Of a DNA stretch of 64,000 nucleotides, positions 56,605 through 64,000 are shown piece by piece (position 1 is the stretch's first letter; every line of letters starts with the position of its first letter). Below the pieces are notes generated by a model. It was not told where the DNA came from. It did no database searches and saw only the letters and a program-made list of their open reading frames with translations. The translations under genes and the position numbers were made by a program. This stretch comes from JACCTI01 sp051005695 (GTDB lineage: Bacteria; Verrucomicrobiota; Verrucomicrobiia; Chthoniobacterales; UBA10450). The stretch is from assembly GCA_051005695.1 (NCBI GenBank), contig JBPCJC010000013.1, positions 26,604 through 90,603 on the forward strand. The letters run 5' to 3'.

Positions 56605-57492
56605 ATGTCCTGCGCCAAAATCGATCCGTCGCTCCACCAGGCGCAAAAGCCGCCCTGGATCAAAGTGCGGCTGCCCTCGAATCCGAAATTTTTCTCGACC
56701 AAGGCGCTCATTTCCGACCTCCGTCTGCACACCGTTTGTGAAAGCGCGCAGTGCCCGAATCGCTGGGAATGCTGGAGCCAGGGGACGGCCACGGTGATGA
56801 TCGCGGGTGAGCGTTGCACCCGCGCCTGCGGTTTCTGCGCGGTCAGCACCGCGAAGCCGTTCGCGCTCGAAGAGGACGAACCGGAACGCGTCGCCGAAGC
56901 GGTCCGCCGGATGGGTTTGAAACACGTCGTCATCACCGCGGTCGCGCGCGATGATTTGAAAGACGGCGGTGCGAATCATTTCGCCCGCACGATTCAGGCC
57001 GTCCGCGAGATGGATCCGTCGATCATCATCGAAGTCCTGGTGCCGGATTTTCACGCGCAGGATTGGTGCATCGAAATCGTGACCAAGGCCGCGCCGGAAA
57101 TTTTCAATCACAACCTGGAGACGGTCGAGCGGCTGACACCAGTCGTTAGGTCGCGCGCAAAATATCGGACCTCGCTCGAGGTGCTGCGCAAAGCGAAAGA
57201 GCTTTCGCCGAAAATCGTGACCAAGAGCGGCGTCATGCTCGGGCTCGGCGAAACCGAGCCGGAACTTTTCCAGGCGATGGATGATTTGCGCGAGGTCGGC
57301 TGCCAGGTGCTGACGTTAGGCCAGTATCTCCGGCCGACCCCGAACCACTTGCCGGTGATCGAATTCGTCACCCCGGAACGCTTCGAAGCCTACGGCGAAA
57401 TCGCGCGCGCCAGGGGCTTCGCGCATGTCGCTTCCGGTCCGCTCGTCCGCAGCTCGTATCACGCGGCGGATTTCCATCCGGTCGTTCGTTAG
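56605..57492 (+). CDS. lipA: Lipoyl synthase
   Basis: 295 residues. Radical SAM enzyme that inserts two sulfurs into octanoyl-carrier proteins. The auxiliary cluster motif is CESAQCPNRWECW (about 49-61), the radical SAM motif CTRACGFCAV (about 72-81). LTLGQYLRPTPNHLPV and the C-terminal FAHVASGPLVRSSYHA are conserved. The TAG stop is part of a TCGTTAGGC word at 57486. It follows recR by 64 bp. Confidence 0.96.
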   Translation: MSCAKIDPSLHQAQKPPWIKVRLPSNPKFFSTKALISDLRLHTVCESAQCPNRWECWSQGTATVMIAGERCTRACGFCAVSTAKPFALEEDEPERVAEAVRRMGLKHVVITAVARDDLKDGGANHFARTIQAVREMDPSIIIEVLVPDFHAQDWCIEIVTKAAPEIFNHNLETVERLTPVVRSRAKYRTSLEVLRKAKELSPKIVTKSGVMLGLGETEPELFQAMDDLREVGCQVLTLGQYLRPTPNHLPVIEFVTPERFEAYGEIARARGFAHVASGPLVRSSYHAADFHPVVR

Positions 57493-57495
57493 GCG

Positions 57496-58191
57496 ATGGA
57501 GGGTTCACCAGCCGCGAGCGCGGTGAATCGCGAAACTGTGGCCGCGGTTATCCCCGCTTTCTGCGAGGAGAAACATGTCGGCGAAGTCGTCGCGCGCACG
57601 CTCCAGCAAGTCGATCACGTGCTCGTGATTGATGACGGCTCGACTGATCGCACCTCGGCCGAAGCCCGCGCTGCCGGCGCGGAAATAATCGTGCACGATC
57701 GCAACCAGGGCAAAGGCGCCTCGATCATGACCGGGCTGCGCCATTGGCTGGAGCGCGGTTTCGAGCACGTGATTATTCTCGACGCGGATGGTCAGCATTT
57801 GCCCGAAGAGATCAGCCATTTCCTCGCGGCAGCGCCGCTCGAAATGCAACTGCTGGTGGGCACGCGGATGAACGACGTCCGCCAAATGCCACTCGTTAGG
57901 CGATTGGTTAATCGTTACATGAGCAACAAAATCAGCCGTGTTTGCGGACAGGAAATTCCGGATACGCAATGCGGCTTCCGGATGCTTTCCGCGGCCGTCA
58001 TCCCGTACTTGTTAGACGGGGAATGTCGCTTCGACTACGAGACCGAGATGCTGATCATCGTCAGCCGGCAAGGTTTCAAAATCGGGGCGGTGCCGATCAG
58101 CACGGTTTACTCCGATGAAGTCAGCAGCATTCACCCAGTGCGCGACAGCCTGCGCTTCTTCAAGTTGATGCGGCGCTACAAGGTACGATAA
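57496..58191 (+). CDS. Family 2 glycosyltransferase (DPM1/Dpm-like)
   Basis: 231 residues, starting four bases after lipA, so likely co-transcribed. VAAVIPAFCEEKHVGEVV and VLVIDDGSTDRTSAEARAAGA are the GT2 nucleotide-sugar site, and HVIILDADGQHLPEEI the DxD metal motif. No transmembrane domain is visible, so it resembles soluble dolichol/undecaprenyl-phosphate mannosyltransferase-like enzymes. Donor and acceptor unknown. Confidence 0.87.
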   Translation: MEGSPAASAVNRETVAAVIPAFCEEKHVGEVVARTLQQVDHVLVIDDGSTDRTSAEARAAGAEIIVHDRNQGKGASIMTGLRHWLERGFEHVIILDADGQHLPEEISHFLAAAPLEMQLLVGTRMNDVRQMPLVRRLVNRYMSNKISRVCGQEIPDTQCGFRMLSAAVIPYLLDGECRFDYETEMLIIVSRQGFKIGAVPISTVYSDEVSSIHPVRDSLRFFKLMRRYKVR

Positions 58192-58203
58192 CGCGCGCAA
58201 TTT

Positions 58204-58328
58204 TGTCATCCTGAGGCTGGCGCAGCGCGCCGAAGGACCTCGCACAGGGTGCTTGGCTTACGCCGAATTCTTAATAAACCAAGAACCCTGTGCGAGGTCC
58301 CTCGCCGTCTTCGCGGCTCGGGATGACA
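58204..58328. repeat. 125-bp palindromic element (long hairpin)
   Basis: Outer arms TGTCATCCTGAG (58204) and CTCGGGATGACA (ending 58328), and an inner stem of about 26 bp starting GGACCTCGCACAGGG and its complement CCCTGTGCGAGGTCC. The outer sequence resembles TGTCATCCTGAG-type repeats seen in many environmental genomes. Non-coding; lies between the glycosyltransferase and a convergent gene. Confidence 0.85.
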
Positions 58329-58359
58329 GCGCGCGCGGGGGCGATGGCACGCGTGTCGG

Positions 58360-58884
58360 TTACAGCAAACCGCGGCGCCGGAAATCGCCGAGGTTGCCGC
58401 CGGATGATTTCTCGATCAGATCGATGGTGAACTTGAGCAGGCAAACTTCCCAGGCGTCGTCCACTCCCTGGATGACCGCGCTCAACGGCTCGCCGGAATT
58501 TTGCACCTGTGTTTTCGTGCGCTCGACGACCGAGTCTAACGAGTCGCGAATCTTGTTTTCGGTGACGTCGGTTTTGCGAAATTGAAATCCGTAACGCAGG
58601 ACGGCGAAGTTGCGCGAGCGTTCGCGCAGTTGCTCGACGTAGCGTTGCGCCTTGTCGCCGAAGCCTTCAAGCAACAAGCGCGCGTAATGTTCCGGAGTGA
58701 CAATCTGCGGACGTTCCGCATGGATGCGACCGTCGCGCACGCGCACTTCGTTCACTTGATCCATCAATTCCGAGATCAGGAAAAAACGAAAACTGGTCGC
58801 ACCGAAAGTGGCGATCTGATGTTCCGGCGCTAGGATCACCTGCGTGTTCTCGGCCGCATATTGAAAATCATCCTCGCTCCACAT
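58360..58884 (-). CDS. Hypothetical protein
   Basis: 174 residues (MWSEDDFQYAAENTQVILAPEHQIATFGATSFRFFLISELMDQVNEVRVRDGRIHAERPQIVTPEHY). Mixed alpha/beta composition, no known motif, no membrane segment. Codon use looks like its neighbours. It may be conserved within the phylum. It lies between the palindromic element and rarD on the - strand, about 55 bp from the rarD stop. Confidence 0.65.
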   Translation of the reverse strand: MWSEDDFQYAAENTQVILAPEHQIATFGATSFRFFLISELMDQVNEVRVRDGRIHAERPQIVTPEHYARLLLEGFGDKAQRYVEQLRERSRNFAVLRYGFQFRKTDVTENKIRDSLDSVVERTKTQVQNSGEPLSAVIQGVDDAWEVCLLKFTIDLIEKSSGGNLGDFRRRGLL

Positions 58885-58938
58885 CGGGCGGGGAACATAG
58901 GGCGAGCCCGAACGCTGGCAACGGAATCCCCGTGTGTC

Positions 58939-59883
58939 TCAATCTGCGATCGGCGGCACGATTGCCTTGCCTCCGCGGCGCGAATGCCAGAGCCGCACCA
59001 TCTCCGCGGTAAAAATGGCGAGCGCGATCCAAATTAGCGCAAAGGTGATCAGGTGCGCGCGGGTGAACGGTTCGTGATAAAGAAAAACGCCGAGAAAAAA
59101 GGTGCCGGTCGGGGCCAGATATTGCAGGAAGCCAATAGTCGTTAGGCGCAAATGGCGCGCGGCGTGCCCAAACCAAACCAGCGGCAAACCGGTGACCAGG
59201 CCGCTGCTGAGGAGAATGAGCGACGGCCACCAATGCGCGGGCCCGAAGAAGAGTGCGCCGCGGGTTTGCAGCAGGAAAATGTAGGCGATGGCGGCCGGCA
59301 AAAGCATCACCGTTTCGAAAAACAAACCGGGAATCGCCGCGGTCCCAGAGAGTTTTCGGAGCAATCCATACACGCCCCAGGAACAGCAAAGTCCGACCGC
59401 TATCCAGGGAAAACGGCCGTAGCCGAAAGTGAGATTAAGCACCCCGAGCGTCGCGAGAAAAAATGCCGCCACTTGCCAGCGGGTCAATCGTTCGCGCAAA
59501 AAGAGCGCACCGAAGCCAACATTTATCAGCGGGGTCATGAAATAGCCGAGACTGGTCTCGAGCACGCGACCGGCGTTGACCGCCCAGATAAACATCAGCC
59601 AGTTGCAGGAGATCGCCAGACCACTCGTTAGGCAAAAAATCCTCGCCCGGCGCGAATGCCAGGCCGCGCGCACTTCCGGCCAGCGTTTCTGCCAGGTGAG
59701 CAGACCGGCGAGAAATGCCGAAGTCCAGACGAAGCGATGGGCGAGAATTTCCCCGGCCGGGACCGCTTGCAGGAGCTTCCAGTAAATCGGAATGATCCCC
59801 CAGAAACCGAAGGCGGCGAAGCCCGCGAACAGCGCCGAGCGTTCCTCGCGCGCGGCTTGCGCCGGTGAGCCGGGAGAATGCAC
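58939..59883 (-). CDS. rarD: EamA/RarD-type membrane transporter
   Basis: 314 residues with about ten membrane segments. FAAFGFWGIIPIYWKLLQAVPAGEILAHRFVWT is the RarD signature, and YFMTPLINVGFGALFLRERL plus GFLQYLAPTGTFFLGVFLYHEPF are the repeated EamA motifs. Thought to export small metabolites; substrate unknown. Two copies of the nine-base word lie within it (59139, 59625). Confidence 0.88.
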   Translation of the reverse strand: MHSPGSPAQAAREERSALFAGFAAFGFWGIIPIYWKLLQAVPAGEILAHRFVWTSAFLAGLLTWQKRWPEVRAAWHSRRARIFCLTSGLAISCNWLMFIWAVNAGRVLETSLGYFMTPLINVGFGALFLRERLTRWQVAAFFLATLGVLNLTFGYGRFPWIAVGLCCSWGVYGLLRKLSGTAAIPGLFFETVMLLPAAIAYIFLLQTRGALFFGPAHWWPSLILLSSGLVTGLPLVWFGHAARHLRLTTIGFLQYLAPTGTFFLGVFLYHEPFTRAHLITFALIWIALAIFTAEMVRLWHSRRGGKAIVPPIAD

Positions 59884-59976
59884 GCTGCTCTATTTCACGT
59901 TTGCCCAGAGCGAGCAAACGAGAGCTCCGTTGACTTGCTCCCTGCGCACGCTCATTAACGTGCAAGAGGAGAACCG

Positions 59977-61938
59977 TTGAAGCCGCAGAATTTTTTTGCC
60001 GAGCTCAAACGGCGCAAAGTTTACCGCGTCGCCATTGGTTAGGCCGTGGTTGGGTGGCTGTTAATCCAGGTCGCCACCCAGGTTTTTCCATTTCTCGATG
60101 TGCCGAATTGGGCCATCCGGCTGGTCATCCTCTCGCTCGCGCTCGGTTTTCCGATCGCGCTCGTGCTCGCCTGGGCTTTCGACATTACGACCAAAGGCGT
60201 GATCCGAACTGAAGATATCGCGGACGCAACCGCCCCGCCCGCGAGCCGCTTCGAACTGCCGGTCATTCCCGAAAAAAGCATCGCCGTCCTGCCGTTTGAA
60301 AATTTGAGCGACGATCAGCAAAACGAATATTTCGCCGACGGCATCCAGGACGATGTGCTCGCGAACCTGGCCAAGATCGCCGACCTGAAAGTGATCAGCC
60401 GTACTTCCGTGCGGCAATATCGCGGCGGCACGCGCAACCTTCGCGAAATTGGCCACTCGTTAGGCGTGGCCCACATTCTCGAGGGTACGGTGCGGCGCGC
60501 GGGCAATCGCGTGCGGGTGAATGTGCAGTTGATCAACGCCGCGACCGACTCCCACGTCTGGGCGGACACGTTCGATCGCGAGTTGGTCGATCTCTTTCGT
60601 CTGCAAAGCGAGCTTGCGGAACGGATCACGGTGGCGTTGCAGGCCAATCTTTCGCCGCAGGAAAAGGCCAGCCTGCAAGTGCATCCGACGGCTGATCTCG
60701 AGGCTTACGAAAATTACCTGCGCGCGCGCGATCTCTTTCGTTGGAGCGGCGCTGGTGATCCGGGAGAAAACGGCGAACGCGCGCTGGCGTTTCTCGATCG
60801 CGCAGTGGCGCGTGATCCAAATTTTGCGCTGGCTTACGCGCTCGCTTCGCGCTGGCACGCGGAGCTGTATTTTTTCGGCATCGATCGAAGCGCGACCCGT
60901 TTGGAAGATGCGCGCGCGGCGGCGGAACGCGCCCTGCATTTGCAGCCCGCGTCGAGCGATGCGCATGTCGCGCTGGCTTACTATCATTACTTTGGTTACC
61001 GCGATTACGAGCAAGCTCGCGCGCGTTTGGAAATCGCGCGGCAGGCGGCGCCGAGCAGCGCGGAAGTGTGGGACGCGCTGGCCGCGATCGCGCGTCGTCA
61101 GGGTCGCTGGGAGGAAGCATTGACCCTATGGGAAAAGGCTCGCGGACTCGATCCGCGCAACGCTTCCACGATTTGGAATTTATCGGAAACCTACGCGCTT
61201 CTGGGCCGGGAAAAGGAAGCGCGGCAAGCCTGCGCGGAAGGCCTAACGATTAATCCGCAGGCGCACTTTTTCTCGCTCGCACGCGGGACGATGGATCTGC
61301 GACTGCGCGGCGAAACTGCGCCCTTGCGAGCCGAGCTGCGCACCATTCCGCCCGAGTTTGATCCCGGCGGCGGCGTCACTTTGTTGGCGACGCGTTTGAG
61401 TTTAATCGAGCGCAATCCGGCCGAAGCCGCGCGGATTCTTGCGACCTCGCGGCACGAGCGGTTCAACGACAGCGGACTCTGCGGAATTGCCGGCACGCTT
61501 GATGGCTACAGTTTTCCGCGCGCTTGGATCGAAGGCCAAATCGCGCGCGCATCGGGCGATGAAGTGAAAGCGCGCGCCGCGTTTGAATCGACTCTGAAAG
61601 CGGTTGAAGCCGACCTCGATTGTTGTTGTCCCGATGATGCGAAGGCGATTCAAATGCTCGCCTTCGTGCAGGCCGCACTCGGCCGAAAGGTGGAGGCGAT
61701 TCAGCAAACGGAGGCGGCGATCGCGATGTTGCCGATCACGCTCGATGCCTACGACGGTCCGATTTTGGCGACGAACGCGGCCGCGATCTACGCGCAGCTC
61801 GGCGAAAAAGATCGCTCGCTCGAGTTGCTTAAATCGTTGCGGGGTCTGCCGATGGCGGCCACGCCGGCGACGCTCCGGATCGAGCCGGAGTGGGATTCGT
61901 TGCGCGACGATCTGCGCTTCGCGTCGCTCCTCGCGTAG
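59977..61938 (+). pseudogene. FlgO/TPR-type membrane protein with an in-frame TAG at codon 22
   Basis: A TTG at 59977, preceded by GAGGAG, starts LKPQNFFAELKRRKVYRVAIG; the next codon is TAG (60040-60042), then AVVGWLLIQVATQVFPFLDVPNWAIRL in the same frame. Relatives usually have Tyr at this point (VAxxYAVV). After the stop the protein runs 631 residues: a membrane helix, a FlgO-like domain (KSIAVLPFENLSDDQQNEYFADGIQDD), then TPR repeats to the end. Translation could restart at the GTG at 60046. If so the basic cytoplasmic leader is lost. A sequencing error is also possible. Confidence 0.75.
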
Positions 61939-61947
61939 CTATCGGCT

Positions 61948-62131
61948 CCGGGGAGCGCAGGCTGCCAGCCTGCAGTTTTCGGCAGCTTGCCGAAAACACT
62001 CGCGAGCGGTTTATGCATCAATCGCCTGAAGCATCACGCGCGTCTTCGGCGGAACACCAAACTTTTGAAGCTCGCACAGATGCGTCCGGCAAGCTGCCGA
62101 ACGCGGCAGGCTGGCAGCCTGCGCTCCCCGG
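61948..62131. repeat. Inverted-repeat element with perfect 26-bp arms
   Basis: 61948-61973 (starting CCGGGGAGCGCAGGCTGCC) is perfectly complementary to 62106-62131. Between the arms lie a TTTTCGGCA / TGCCGAAAA stem (61976-61996) and a related GGCAAGCTGCC sequence. 184 bp, non-coding, in the gap between the TPR gene and msrB. Unclear whether it mobilises. Confidence 0.85.
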
Positions 62132-62153
62132 AAATCCGTTGCTTCACCGCGGG

Positions 62154-62771
62154 TTACTTTTTGCCTTCGAAAAGCGGGAGGAATTGGCCGTAGCCTTCTT
62201 CCTGTAGTTTTTCCACGGGCACGAAACGGAGCGCAGAGGAGTTCACGCAGTAGCGCATGCCGGTGGGCTGCGGGCCGTCATCGAAGAGGTGGCCGAGATG
62301 CGAATCGGCATGCTTGGAACGGATCTCGCCGCGCGTCATTCCGAGAGAGGTGTCGGTTTTTTCGACGAGGTTTTCTTTCACCAACGGTTTGGTGAAACTC
62401 GGCCAGCCGGTGCCGCTTTCGAATTTATCAAGCGAACTGAAGAGCGGCTCGCCGCTGACGACATCGACGTAAATGCCGACGCGATGATTTCCGTTATAGG
62501 CGTTGTGAAACGGCGGCTCGGTCCCGCTCTTTTGCGTGACCTGGTATTGCAGCGGCGTGAGATGCGCGCGGAGCTCCGCGTCGGCTGGTTTTTTGAAATC
62601 GGCGCTCGGGCTGAACGCCGGCTTCGCGTCCGAAGGTGGTTGCGCTTCGGCGGACTTCTCGCTTTGCGCGCGGGTGAAAAAGACGAAGCCGCCAATAAGG
62701 AAGACGAGGATGATCAGGACGAGCGGCAGACCGGAGCGCTCGCTGCGTGATAAGTTGAGATCGGTTTTCAT
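62154..62771 (-). CDS. msrB: Membrane-anchored methionine sulfoxide reductase B
   Basis: 205 residues with an N-terminal membrane segment (LPLVLIILVFLIGGFVFF) and a linker, then the MsrB domain: QYQVTQKSGTEPPFHNAYNGN, FESGTGWPSFTKPL, HADSHLGHLFDDGPQPTGMRYCVNSSALRF with the catalytic Cys in RYCVNS. It lacks the zinc-binding Cys pairs of some MsrB enzymes, as many do. Reduces methionine-R-sulfoxide on envelope proteins, to judge from the anchor. Confidence 0.92.
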   Translation of the reverse strand: MKTDLNLSRSERSGLPLVLIILVFLIGGFVFFTRAQSEKSAEAQPPSDAKPAFSPSADFKKPADAELRAHLTPLQYQVTQKSGTEPPFHNAYNGNHRVGIYVDVVSGEPLFSSLDKFESGTGWPSFTKPLVKENLVEKTDTSLGMTRGEIRSKHADSHLGHLFDDGPQPTGMRYCVNSSALRFVPVEKLQEEGYGQFLPLFEGKK

Positions 62772-62837
62772 GGTGTCGTTGGTGAGAGAATCGAGACGCT
62801 AATTTATTCGCAGCAATCCGCGAAAAAGATGCGTTCG

Positions 62838-64000
62838 CTAATCTTCGCGGCCTTCTTCGGGCACGCGGATGTAGCCGCGGAAGACGAGCAATCCGATCGG
62901 CGCAACAGACGCGGCCAGCGCGAAGATCAACCACATTGTTCCGGAACGCCGCGGACCCGTGGCCGGGCAAAACGTCGCCAAAATCCAACCCGATGTGCCG
63001 ACGAGCAGTTTGCCGACGAGAAACGGCAAGTAAGCCAGCGCGCCGTAGGAAGCCTCCTGCCCTTTCGGGGCAATCGCGGCGGCATATTCGTACACGCGCG
63101 GCGAGTAGCAGGCTTCGCCAATCGAGAAGACCGCGAGGTAGAGCGCAGCCATGATGTAGTACGGATGCACGCTTCCTTGCAGCCCGAGATAACCATGGCC
63201 GAGCCAGTGGCCGGCGGCGCTTTCGGCAGCGGGAATGAACCACTGCGTAGGCAACGCCATGATGAACACTCCCGCCGCGCAGATCACGCCGCCAACGATG
63301 ACCATTCGGTAGGCAGAAAAACGCTGAGTTAGTGCGCCGATCGTCGGCACGAGGAGAATAATCAGGATGGCGTTGATGTTGGCCAGCTTTCCGACCGGCG
63401 CGTGCAGGCCGAGTTCGCGATCGCCGAATTTTGGAAAGACGTAATCCATCTGCAGAAAGATCGCCTTCAGGAATCCGATGAGGAGGAAGAAGGCGAGGAT
63501 GCGAAAGAAAGCGGACTGGCCGAACAACGTGCGAAAGAGCCGGATGGTGTCGGCGGCGCTTTGCTGCACGGTGGCGGCGATGCGCCTAACGAATCCTCCG
63601 GCCTGCTGCGCGTGGGCCGCGAAGGTGGCTGAATCTTCATCGCGCCGGAGGAAATAGATCGCGGGGAAAATCAAAATCTCGAAGGCCAGACTAACGAGGA
63701 AGAGTTGCTGATGCGGCGTCGGGTTGAGCCCGAAGAAGCTGAAGTGCACATCCAGTTTGCGGATGTAATCAAAGATCCATCCCGCGGTGACGTAACCGAC
63801 GTTCATCACCATGTAGATGATGGAAAACGACATCGAACGCTGCGCCGTCGTGGAGTAACGCCGCGTCGCGGCGAGCAGCACCGGTGTGCCAAGCGCCTCG
63901 CCGATCGCGAGTGGAAGCACGCCGCAAGACAGCGCGAGCCACGGAACTGTTGTCGTGACCATCACTGTCCGCGCGACGGTACAAATCGCGACACCAAGAT
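62838..64000 (-). CDS. MFS/POT-like transporter (5' end outside window)
   Basis: The frame is open through the window end (upstream residues LGVAICTVARTV), so the start lies beyond 64000. At least 375 residues with about nine membrane segments (LALSCGVLPLAIGEALGTPVLLA; FSIIYMVMNVGYVTAGWIFDYI). It resembles the POT/PTR-like MFS group, but no ExxER motif is visible in the part present, so peptide transport is not claimed. Two word-related sites lie at 63584 and 63691. Confidence 0.72.
   Translation of the reverse strand, partial: LGVAICTVARTVMVTTTVPWLALSCGVLPLAIGEALGTPVLLAATRRYSTTAQRSMSFSIIYMVMNVGYVTAGWIFDYIRKLDVHFSFFGLNPTPHQQLFLVSLAFEILIFPAIYFLRRDEDSATFAAHAQQAGGFVRRIAATVQQSAADTIRLFRTLFGQSAFFRILAFFLLIGFLKAIFLQMDYVFPKFGDRELGLHAPVGKLANINAILIILLVPTIGALTQRFSAYRMVIVGGVICAAGVFIMALPTQWFIPAAESAAGHWLGHGYLGLQGSVHPYYIMAALYLAVFSIGEACYSPRVYEYAAAIAPKGQEASYGALAYLPFLVGKLLVGTSGWILATFCPATGPRRSGTMWLIFALAASVAPIGLLVFRGYIRVPEEGRED

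Overview
The window is a high-GC bacterial chromosome segment (roughly 60% G+C by eye) that most resembles a soil Verrucomicrobium of the Chthoniobacter/Spartobacteria type. That is inferred from the PEP-CTERM exported protein, DUF5069 and DUF3667 proteins, the style of the REP-like intergenic repeats and the mix of housekeeping genes. No 16S gene is present to confirm it.

Layout. 1-2.2 kb: end of a PEP-CTERM repeat protein and a polyprenyl synthase. 2.3-8.7 kb: a phosphorelay cluster (receiver-HisKA protein, very large hybrid histidine kinase, second receiver) in which the kinase is split by a 13-bp tandem duplication and the last receiver by a one-base frameshift. 8.7-35 kb: mostly housekeeping genes: tsaD, S41 protease, DUF885 peptidase, rmuC, a cobalamin riboswitch with a BtuB-like receptor, hldD, a deoxyhypusine synthase-like protein, OsmC, a four-helix-bundle protein, an APC permease, yebC, alaS, an ECF sigma/anti-sigma pair with a Tat-exported phosphoesterase and a membrane cytochrome c, recA, ribD and tRNA-Ser(UGA). 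35.35-48.85 kb: a Mu-type transposable element whose two ends can be read directly. 48.9-64 kb: radical SAM protein, MFS transporter, CarH/LitR-like B12 regulator, ClpX-like ATPase, cyclase-like membrane protein, recR, lipA, glycosyltransferase, rarD, a TPR protein with an early in-frame stop, msrB and the start of another MFS transporter.

Three things stand out. (1) A nine-base word, TCGTTAGGC (either strand), occurs about 42 times in 64 kb where about 0.5 is expected. It lies in all reading frames, at stop codons and between genes, which looks like a dispersed functional DNA word such as an uptake or chromosome-organisation signal. (2) The alanyl-tRNA synthetase gene carries an in-frame REP-RAYT transposase cassette of about 609 bp, plus a second smaller REP insertion, yet keeps its catalytic and editing motifs. 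(3) A 13.5-kb Mu-like element has TG...CA ends, a 25-bp imperfect terminal inverted repeat, a 4-bp target duplication and an array of transposase-site-like repeats. It encodes a transposase (broken by an in-frame TAG), a MuB-like ATPase, probable capsid and tape-measure proteins and regulators, but no recognisable large terminase, portal or tail genes. It is either a remnant or a compact satellite-like element.
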